A stretch of DNA of 5,369 nucleotides from Desulfuromonadales bacterium (GTDB lineage Bacteria; Desulfobacterota; Desulfuromonadia; Desulfuromonadales; BM103), in NCBI GenBank assembly GCA_030614505.1, contig JAUWTX010000165.1, positions 1-5,369 of the forward strand. Reading direction: 5' to 3'. The notes under the pieces are model-generated. The model ran no database searches, was not told the origin of the DNA, and saw nothing but the letters and a program-made list of their open reading frames with translations. Positions within the stretch are counted from its first letter, which is position 1, and each line of letters starts with the position of its first letter. Made by a program: the position numbers and the translations under genes. Shown in pieces: positions 1-4,994 of this stretch.

Positions 1-878
1 AAACCGAACTGCACCTTCTCCTCCGGACAGTAACCGGTACAATCCATACAGAGCAGGCACTCACTGCGCATGTGCCCCGATTCTCTGACCGCCCCTGAAC
101 GACAAAGGCTATCGCACTCCTGGCAATCTAAACAGAGCTTTTGCGGGGTACGTTGTAGAATGGCATAGCGCGAACAGATACCGAGCAGTCCCCCTAAAGG
201 ACAGAGGTTTTTGCACCAGAAGCGCTGTTCAACCCTCTCCAGCAAAATGATTGCCAGGAAAATCAGAAACGTAAACAGCCCCAGCACGAAGACCGGCTGA
301 TGAAAAGCCATCAAATAGTCGCGAAAAACTGAATAAGAGCTATTGACCAGCGGCGAAAGCAAGGGAACCTGGTGATCGTAGAAGAAATCAAAAACCCGGT
401 TCAGGCCATAATTGTAAGCAGGATAAATGGAGAGAGACAAAGACCTGAGAAAAATCGCCAGAGGATCGAACAAACCAAGAAGTTGTACACCGAAGAGGGC
501 CGCCGTACCCATGACGATCAACAGATAATATTTAACCCGTCGCCAACCGGGCGAAAAAGCACGCCGACCGCGCCCTACCAGTTTGCCAAGACCATCGAGG
601 GTGGTACCAAGAGGACAGATCCAACCGCAGAAAAAGCGACCGAACAGGATTGTCAGCAGAAGAACGACCAAGGCCGGCCAGAAAACCTGCCAGCCGAAAG
701 CACCGGGGGCCAGGAAGTCCGCCAGAGCAGCCAGGGGATCAATACGGAAAAGCAGACTGACGGGATACGGCAACTGGTCGATACCACTATATTCAGTCTG
801 CAAAAACAGCCACAGGAAAACAGCCAGGCAGAAACTCTGGCTGATCCGGCGGGCATATGTCCAGGATGATGGTTTCAA
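1..878 (-). CDS. Membrane polyferredoxin (NapH/CcoG-like 4Fe-4S protein), C-terminus cut by window edge
   Basis: Partial gene; 292 codons are visible and the 3' end lies outside the window. Two membrane-proximal CxxxCP motifs are present (C84/C88 in FFCGWICPLG and C222/C226 in FWCKNLCPLGG). Two ferredoxin-type 4Fe-4S motifs follow, with cysteines at 249/252/255/259 and 274/277/280/284; only the second has the usual CP ending. Hydrophobic spans lie at about 12-27, 63-83, 117-137 and 195-213. The loop after span 2 is rich in Arg/Lys, which by the positive-inside rule puts the clusters on the cytoplasmic side. This architecture is that of the NapH/NosR/CcoG polyferredoxins, which move electrons to or from quinones and periplasmic enzymes. 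The start is a TTG at 878-876 overlapping the TGA of the DUF362 gene; no ATG occurs in frame until codon 123, after the first CxxxCP motif, so the TTG is preferred. The partner is probably the upstream DUF362 protein. The exact electron donor and acceptor cannot be read from the sequence. Confidence 0.88.
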   Translation of the reverse strand, partial: MKPSSWTYARRISQSFCLAVFLWLFLQTEYSGIDQLPYPVSLLFRIDPLAALADFLAPGAFGWQVFWPALVVLLLTILFGRFFCGWICPLGTTLDGLGKLVGRGRRAFSPGWRRVKYYLLIVMGTAALFGVQLLGLFDPLAIFLRSLSLSIYPAYNYGLNRVFDFFYDHQVPLLSPLVNSSYSVFRDYLMAFHQPVFVLGLFTFLIFLAIILLERVEQRFWCKNLCPLGGLLGICSRYAILQRTPQKLCLDCQECDSLCRSGAVRESGHMRSECLLCMDCTGYCPEEKVQFG

Positions 879-1795
879 ACCATGCGCACCCGTTTGAGAT
901 CCATGATTCCAAGCCCCCTGTTGGCCGCAGCAACAATAGTCGGTATATCTTCCGGCTGGTAGTTGAACAAGGTAGCAGCGTAGGCATCGGCAGCGACAAT
1001 ATCGGGTGAAGCAATCAGGGCGTCCGTATGCCGAACATCCTCGAGACGACCGCCTTGGGGACCATTGTCAACCAGGATGCGTGTTGCATCGACAACGGTG
1101 AGATCGGAATGGATGACACTGTTGATATCGGCGAGTGATTCAGCGATATTGCTGTGCAAACGGCCCCGGTTACCACCAATGACACCCATAAGGTTTTTCA
1201 TGCCCAGCGTCAGTTTCGAAATTGAATGATGCTTGGCAATCGGAACATTAATCAGTCGGTCGGCCTCCAGGGCCGGTTTGTAAAAATGCCAACGATCAAA
1301 AGCAACGCCACCGCTAATTTTTAACTCCTGGTAGGCACGACGATCCATGTATTCGAGGCTGACCCGATCAGATTTGACCTGCTCTACAACAGCACGGATG
1401 CCACTCTGGGTATAGCAGCGACGTTCATCATTACAAGTTCGATCGAAAATACGGACCTGCTTCGCACCAGCTTCGAGACAGAGCTGCACCAGGGCTTTGA
1501 CGACTTCCGGATGAGTATTTGCTGCCAACTCCACAGTACGATCCCAGCCGATATTCGGCTTGACCACAACAATATCACCCTGCTTGACGAAAGCCTCTAT
1601 GCCGCCCAGCGCATTGATAACCTGCTCCAGCATACGCTGGATATCTTTGCCTTTGCGGACTGCGAGCGGCGGCATTTCTGCAGCCAGTGCCGGAGCAGAC
1701 AACAGATCAATGGCCGGCAAGCTGCCGACAGCAGCCATTGCCAGGGCGGTGCGAATGCTTTCACGTATGAATGTACGGCGATCTACCTGGGTCAT
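875..1795 (-). CDS. Tat-exported DUF362 domain protein
   Basis: Complete, 306 aa. The N-terminus carries a twin-arginine signal (D5-R-R-T-F-I10) followed by a moderately hydrophobic stretch and a probable cleavage site after the A-L-A at 36-38. The protein is therefore expected to fold in the cytoplasm, perhaps with a cofactor, before export to the periplasm. The rest matches the DUF362 family: VVVKPNIGWDR at 76-86, a segment with an AGAKQVRIFDRT core near 109-120, the paired cysteines C121 and C127, the LTLGMKNLMGVIGG core at 195-208, and DNGPQGGR at 243-250. DUF362 has no settled biochemical function; members often occur with ferredoxin domains. This copy has no ferredoxin domain of its own, but the next gene supplies one and overlaps it by 4 nt, suggesting a split redox pair. 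The start ATG has only a modest GAGAG ribosome site at about -13 to -9, and lies 32 nt after the binding-protein gene, so co-transcription is likely. Confidence 0.9.
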   Translation of the reverse strand: MTQVDRRTFIRESIRTALAMAAVGSLPAIDLLSAPALAAEMPPLAVRKGKDIQRMLEQVINALGGIEAFVKQGDIVVVKPNIGWDRTVELAANTHPEVVKALVQLCLEAGAKQVRIFDRTCNDERRCYTQSGIRAVVEQVKSDRVSLEYMDRRAYQELKISGGVAFDRWHFYKPALEADRLINVPIAKHHSISKLTLGMKNLMGVIGGNRGRLHSNIAESLADINSVIHSDLTVVDATRILVDNGPQGGRLEDVRHTDALIASPDIVAADAYAATLFNYQPEDIPTIVAAANRGLGIMDLKRVRMV

Positions 1796-1827
1796 CTTGC
1801 TACTCTCGTTCTGACACCTTCATGGAA

Positions 1828-2436
1828 TCAGATGAATCGATTCTCCTTGAGAAACTTTCGAGCGACCTCTTTATAATTTCCTGAAGCGCTTTCTTTTTCC
1901 AGTTTTTTCATGGCAGGAGCATCGATCGCTCCCCCCAACTTGTTAATCAGACGCGCCAACGCCGGGAACTTCTTCAACGTATCTTTGCGCACAACGGGCG
2001 CCGCATCTGCAACGGTTCCTTCTGGTGCAAAACGTTCATCGGAAAAACCGAAAGGTTTCAGCCAGATCAGGTTGAGCTCCTGATTATAACGAGCCTTAAC
2101 TGCTTTGTAGAGCTCATCAGCATCGGCAATCGGCGGATCCTTGAGAATAATAACCTGGCCAACCCCGGTATATTCAACATACATATCAAGATCCGCCCGC
2201 AACAGCGCTTCATGTGCTTCAGCATGGCCATCCATCGGCACGATCTTGATAGATGTCCCGGTGCGTTCACTGATCAGAATTGACAGCATCTGGGCCAGGA
2301 TCTGCTGTTGTGGACTCCCCAGGGAGCCAACCAGCAAGGTTTTACCAACACAGGCGTATAGCGTGGGCGCAGCCAGGCCTGCCAACAGTAGAACAAGTAG
2401 CGTAAACTTACCGACAAGAGAGAAAAAACGGGTCAT
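1828..2436 (-). CDS. Compact OpuAC/ProX-like periplasmic substrate-binding protein, second lobe apparently missing
   Basis: 202 aa from the ATG at 2436. That start is chosen because AAGGAG sits 7 nt upstream and the ATG overlaps the previous gene's stop as ATGA; a TTG at 2463 in the same frame lacks both. The N-terminus is a signal peptide with R3 and K10, a Leu-rich core, and a likely cleavage before C29. The sequence LYAC resembles a lipobox but has Tyr at -2, so a lipid anchor is uncertain. Residues about 33-90 match the first lobe of glycine-betaine/choline type binding proteins (PF04069, ProX/OsmF), including the hallmark DLDMYVEYTGVG. LIWLKPFGF follows at the hinge. The protein then passes within about 13 residues to the family's C-terminal block (APVVRKDTLKKFPALARLINKL, then EVARKFLKE). 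About 100 residues that usually form the second lobe are absent. No ABC permease or ATPase gene is near. Ligand and role are therefore unknown; a sensor, a scaffold or a partner of the beta-helix lipoprotein are possible. Confidence 0.82.
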   Translation of the reverse strand: MTRFFSLVGKFTLLVLLLAGLAAPTLYACVGKTLLVGSLGSPQQQILAQMLSILISERTGTSIKIVPMDGHAEAHEALLRADLDMYVEYTGVGQVIILKDPPIADADELYKAVKARYNQELNLIWLKPFGFSDERFAPEGTVADAAPVVRKDTLKKFPALARLINKLGGAIDAPAMKKLEKESASGNYKEVARKFLKENRFI

Positions 2437-3329
2437 GGTGAAACTCCTTGATCTTTCTGCCAATTGTGAATGTCAATTGGCTTTGCCAATGGCTGCGGGG
2501 CACTGACTCGTCCCAGACTGCCATCAATATCCTGGTCTAAAAAGGTCTTTATAATAGCCAGCGGTTCCGTAGTCCCCCACCAGTTACGTGGCAAGGTCAC
2601 ATCGCCCGGCTGTTGCCAACCAAGTTTGACGTTATACTGCCGATTATCAGCAATATTGTTTTGTTCGATAAGGGCATTATCTGTCGACCGGGTTACGACA
2701 AAAATCCCGACATCATTTTCCCTGATATCGTTATGATGCAGGTGAACCTGACTGCGACGCTCTTCGTAGCGCAGGCCATGCCGGTTGTCATACATTTGGT
2801 TGCCTGCAGCGAGCAGATTGACCGTTGAAAATCTCAGCCCGTCGACATTGTGGCGAAAGACAGAGTTGGTCACTCGCGCCCGGCAGAAATGTATCTGCAG
2901 TCCGCTATAAGCATACTCTGAAACAATATGATCAATATCGACCTCAGTGGCAAAATCGAGGTAAAGATATTTCCAGTCAGCCCGTTGTGGCTGGGTCGCA
3001 GCACTGGTGAAAACAATTGGAGCCTCTGCTGTACCACGGGCGACAAGTGCCCCTTCAACCAGAAGCTCACTATCGCCGATACCGTCTCCATCGTAGTCAC
3101 GGTGGACAAAAAGAACTCTCGTCCCCGGCTCAATCACGAGTCTGCCACTCTTCTTTACCGTGACAATGCCATCGATAGTGACTTCGCCATTCCAGACGAC
3201 CTCATTGTCAATAACACTGTCTTCCAGTCTGAGAACTGATGGCCCTGAAGCGCAACCTGCAAGCCCGGCCAGCATAAGACTCGCGGCCATCACGAGACTC
3301 ACGGCCACCATTCGTAGAGTAGTTTTCAT
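2433..3329 (-). CDS. Right-handed parallel beta-helix lipoprotein
   Basis: 298 aa. The signal peptide is a textbook lipoprotein type: K2/R6, a hydrophobic core, then LAGC with C26 as the lipidated residue, so it is anchored to a membrane facing the periplasm or cell surface. The mature part begins with beta-strand turns (GEVTIDGIVTVKKSGRLVIE), then an acidic loop D78-Y-D-G-D-G-I-G-D86 of the calcium-binding DxDGDGxxD type, then ELLVEGALVARGTAEAPIVFTS. From about 150 to 245 come repeated helix rungs with Asn-rich turns (TNSVFRHN, AAGNQMYDN, HHNDIREN, EQNNIADN), ending in NWWGTTEP at 249-256. These are features of the NosD/CASH and pectate-lyase-like beta-helix folds; no catalytic site is evident. 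The ATG at 3329 is preferred because it starts a normal signal peptide. An in-frame TTG at 3353 would add eight residues and lies inside the neighbouring palindrome. The ribosome site is weak. The gene overlaps the binding-protein gene by 4 nt and probably leads the four-gene unit. Confidence 0.87.
   Translation of the reverse strand: MKTTLRMVAVSLVMAASLMLAGLAGCASGPSVLRLEDSVIDNEVVWNGEVTIDGIVTVKKSGRLVIEPGTRVLFVHRDYDGDGIGDSELLVEGALVARGTAEAPIVFTSAATQPQRADWKYLYLDFATEVDIDHIVSEYAYSGLQIHFCRARVTNSVFRHNVDGLRFSTVNLLAAGNQMYDNRHGLRYEERRSQVHLHHNDIRENDVGIFVVTRSTDNALIEQNNIADNRQYNVKLGWQQPGDVTLPRNWWGTTEPLAIIKTFLDQDIDGSLGRVSAPQPLAKPIDIHNWQKDQGVSP
2444..2449 (-). promoter_or_regulatory. Ribosome binding site deciding the start of the binding-protein gene
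   Basis: A consensus AAGGAG lies 7 nt upstream of the ATG at 2436, inside the last codons of the beta-helix gene. It decides the start of the OpuAC-like protein against the upstream in-frame TTG at 2463. Being inside a translated region, it fits translational coupling between the two genes. Confidence 0.85.
2459..2490 (-). promoter_or_regulatory. Two competing RNA hairpins at the 3' end of the beta-helix gene
   Basis: A perfect 8-bp inverted repeat (gccaattg / caattggc, 2459-2466 and 2474-2481) with a 7-nt loop lies 9 nt upstream of the AAGGAG site. Its outer arm can instead pair with a second copy of gccaat at 2485-2490 across a 3-nt loop (attggc-ttt-gccaat, 2476-2490). The two hairpins share bases 2476-2481, so they exclude each other. 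The DNA also codes for the last residues of the beta-helix protein. Placement just ahead of the ribosome site suggests a role in coupling, mRNA processing or stability. This is inference; chance is possible in a coding stretch. Confidence 0.45.
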
Positions 3330-3349
3330 CCTGTACGGCCTATGGCTAA

Positions 3350-3457
3350 GCAAAAACTTCGTCCAACAAGGCGTAGTGTTTTTTCAAGGGTGAAGGCATA
3401 CCTATGTATGTCGAAGTCCTGAAAAAATGCTGCAACGTAGTAGGGCGGATTTTTTGC
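3350..3457. repeat. 108-bp imperfect palindrome filling the intergenic gap
   Basis: The whole gap between the DUF3467 and beta-helix genes is one long imperfect inverted repeat centred near 3403. Its ends are gcaaaaa (3350-3356) and tttttgc (3451-3457). Inner arms pair ttttttca (3379-3386) with tgaaaaaa (3420-3427), and the tip is catac (3397-3401) with gtatg (3406-3410) around a 4-nt loop. Counting by eye, about 26 of 38 positions pair in the outer arms. As RNA it would form an extended hairpin with internal loops; it contains short U runs and might attenuate read-through into the beta-helix gene. The form suggests a small non-coding mobile or dispersed repeat. Copy number elsewhere in the genome cannot be seen here. 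Confidence 0.65.
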
Positions 3458-3464
3458 GACGCCA

Positions 3465-3767
3465 TTAATGATAATTTCCTTCCGACTCATCGACAACTTG
3501 TGGGGCGGAGGCAAGCTCACCAAACTTCTGTTCATAACGACCGACATTGTCCTGCAAAGCCGTGGCAAGACGCTTGGCATGCTGCGGTGAGAGGATCACA
3601 CGTGAAAGGACCTTGGCCCTTGGCGTCTGTGGTTGGACAAAGATCAGGTCGATAACAAACTCCGACTCGTTCTGATTGACCACTGACAGGTTCACATAGG
3701 CCCCCTGGGCAATTCTTTCATCAAGTTGAATCTCCAACTTGACTTCTTTTTGTTTCTTCTCTTCCAT
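3465..3767 (-). CDS. DUF3467 family small cytosolic protein
   Basis: Complete, 100 aa, with no signal peptide or membrane span, so cytosolic. It matches the DUF3467 family (PF11950) over most of its length: a charged Lys/Glu start, then ELDE-like KLEIQLDERIAQGAYVNLSVV (10-30), the block SEFVIDLIFVQPQ (35-47) and the highly typical AKVLSRVILSPQHAKRLATAL (51-71), ending in a polar tail. The function of the family is not known. The ATG at 3767 is supported by GGAAAGG at 3783-3777, with 9 nt between its last G and the ATG. The gene stands alone: a palindromic repeat with terminator potential lies upstream and a long palindrome follows the stop, so it is probably its own transcription unit. It is the only non-exported, non-membrane product in the window, and nothing here ties it to its neighbours. 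Confidence 0.9.
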   Translation of the reverse strand: MEEKKQKEVKLEIQLDERIAQGAYVNLSVVNQNESEFVIDLIFVQPQTPRAKVLSRVILSPQHAKRLATALQDNVGRYEQKFGELASAPQVVDESEGNYH

Positions 3768-3815
3768 TGGTTACTACCTTTCCAAGTTAAAATTCATGTA
3801 ACTCTTTAGCGCAAT

Positions 3816-3899
3816 AAAAAACTGTCATTCCCGAGGGTGTAATCGGGAATCCAGACCGTAAACCCGTGGATCCCCGATAGAACCATCCGGGGATGACAG
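3816..3899 (-). terminator. Likely terminator for the 4994-3951 transcription unit, built from the palindromic repeat
   Basis: On the minus strand the repeat's outer stem (CTGTCATCCCCG pairing with CGGGAATGACAG) is followed directly by six T (3821-3816) and then ATT. That is the form of an intrinsic terminator, located 52 nt after the stop at 3951. On the plus strand the same stem is followed by a shorter T5 run (3903-3907), so it may work in both directions. Confidence 0.55.
3822..3899. repeat. 78-bp palindromic intergenic repeat with two internal hairpins
   Basis: The element is bounded by near-perfect inverted ends: ctgtcattcccg (3822-3833) against cggggatgacag (3888-3899), 11 of 12 matching. 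Inside are two smaller stem-loops. One is attcccga / tcgggaat (3827-3834 and 3843-3850), a perfect 8-bp stem with an 8-nt loop; the other is atccccg / cggggat (3870-3876 and 3888-3894). The attccc-N12-gggaat core, with the GTCAT/ATGAC ends, resembles the small palindromic repeats scattered in many bacterial genomes, such as the dRS3-like ATTCCC/GGGAAT type. It is probably a non-coding dispersed element inserted between transcription units. Confidence 0.75.
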
Positions 3900-3950
3900 A
3901 CCTTTTTATCAACAGTTTAGGCTATGCTGAATAGTAACAAATTCATTTCT

Positions 3951-4994
3951 TCACTGATCCAGAAAAAGAGCTATCGGCTCAACAACAATACGAATACCAT
4001 CCATGACCTGCCCCTCTGCAAGTGTCAAACCATGATCCGCACTCTCCTCGTACATACCAAAAAGCTCATCCGGCGCCGGAGAATCGCCATAAGCTTCGCG
4101 AGCGCCGACATAGTAAGTCCCGGGCTCGGGAAGATTGATGACAAAGCGGCCGTCATCTGTGGTCTGCGACGAGATAGCTGCCGGACGCTTGTGACCGATG
4201 ACCCGATCGACATAGGCAAAGGCATGAATGTCGGCAACCCCGTGTCCTTCACGGTTCAGAATAACACCTTTGAGAACCGGGCCATGTGCCGAACTGAAAG
4301 TTTCACTCTCTGCAGCATCTTTGAGCTTGGCAACAGTTCGCAATTTGACTTGCTGTACTGTCCCGGCCCTGGCCGTCAATGGGTTCCCGGAATAAACGCC
4401 AAACAGGTCGCCCTCCTGCACTGGGCCGACGCGCTGGCCGTTCTGGCGAAAGCGTGCAACCAGAAAATAGTTACTCTCAGGCAAGCCGTCAAAGCGGAAA
4501 TAGCCATCATCCCCGGTCGGTAGGGATAAGCGATAGCCCAGGCCTTTAAGGTCCTCTGCCACATCAAGGTAAAGATGAACGTAGGCACCGGCGACAGGCA
4601 ACCCGTCATGCAGAACCTGGCCCTCAATCGCCGCACTGTATTCATCATCGTAAGTCAGGGTCTCAGCGATATCCACCGGGACAGACTGAAGACCAGCCCA
4701 GATTGTTTCATCGCCTAAAGGTACGGGGTTGCGTCCACAAAACGCAAAGTTTGCGCCGGCAGAGTCCCATCCGAAGAGGGCGTAACTGCCCGTTGGAAGT
4801 TCAATCCGGAAAGAGCCTTCACCATCACTTGGCTCTGAACGGGAAATCGGCTCTGATGAGAAATCAAGAGTCTCATAGGCAGAAACAACAACACCCGACA
4901 TTGCCTGATCTGCAGAGACAACCCGCCCTTCAATTGTACCGGCACTCAGGACAAGAGGAAACAACAGCAGTATGACCGTCAGCAGAGTTTTCAT
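3951..4994 (-). CDS. Exported protein with three transthyretin-like (carboxypeptidase-regulatory-like) domains
   Basis: Complete, 347 aa. The signal peptide covers residues 1-18 (K2, a Leu/Val core, cleavage after LSA). The mature chain is three beta-sandwich repeats, each opening with an I/L-x-G-x-V strand: GTIEGRVV at 19, AIEGQVLHDGLPVAGAYV at 122, and VLKGVILNREGHGVADI at 240. Each has a [DE]-G-x-F turn followed by a G/S-x-Y strand: GEGSFRIELPTGSYALFGW (58-76), GDDGYFRFDGLPESNYFLVA (161-180) and TDDGRFVINLPEPGTYYVGA (279-298). This is the pattern of carboxypeptidase-regulatory-like and SpaA/Cna-B-type domains, which usually mediate binding or structure rather than catalysis. Domains 2 and 3 share an LFGxY motif (197-201, 311-315). 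C86 is the only cysteine seen in the mature part. The ATG overlaps the stop of the upstream beta-helix gene as ATGA, with AGAGGA directly before it and GGGGAG 12 nt further up. The two products probably act together in the periplasm or at the surface. The specific ligand is unknown. Confidence 0.85.
   Translation of the reverse strand: MKTLLTVILLLFPLVLSAGTIEGRVVSADQAMSGVVVSAYETLDFSSEPISRSEPSDGEGSFRIELPTGSYALFGWDSAGANFAFCGRNPVPLGDETIWAGLQSVPVDIAETLTYDDEYSAAIEGQVLHDGLPVAGAYVHLYLDVAEDLKGLGYRLSLPTGDDGYFRFDGLPESNYFLVARFRQNGQRVGPVQEGDLFGVYSGNPLTARAGTVQQVKLRTVAKLKDAAESETFSSAHGPVLKGVILNREGHGVADIHAFAYVDRVIGHKRPAAISSQTTDDGRFVINLPEPGTYYVGAREAYGDSPAPDELFGMYEESADHGLTLAEGQVMDGIRIVVEPIALFLDQ

Noticed and set aside
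372..897. Plus-strand open frames of 165 and 104 codons
   Set aside because: They lie antisense to the polyferredoxin, whose motifs and membrane spans are clear. Their translations are low-complexity polar sequence with no recognisable domain or ribosome site.
1834..1843. 10-bp palindrome gaatcgattc near the end of the binding-protein gene
   Set aside because: It is short, within coding sequence, has no loop or T run, and is easily explained by chance.
2437..2463. Earlier TTG start for the binding protein
   Set aside because: It would put nine polar residues before the signal peptide and lacks a ribosome site. The ATG at 2436 has AAGGAG at 7 nt and an ATGA overlap.
3330..3353. Earlier TTG start for the beta-helix lipoprotein
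   Set aside because: The extra eight residues are encoded partly within the palindrome and are not needed; the ATG at 3329 begins a standard lipoprotein signal.
3786..3814. Possible sigma-70 promoter for the DUF3467 gene (TTGCGC, 17 nt, TTTAAC on the minus strand)
   Set aside because: The match is weak, and the implied transcript start would fall inside the ribosome binding site, so it was not listed.
3924..4523. Plus-strand 199-codon open frame
   Set aside because: Antisense to the transthyretin-like gene, which has a signal peptide, three domain repeats and a coupled start. The plus-strand product shows no family features.
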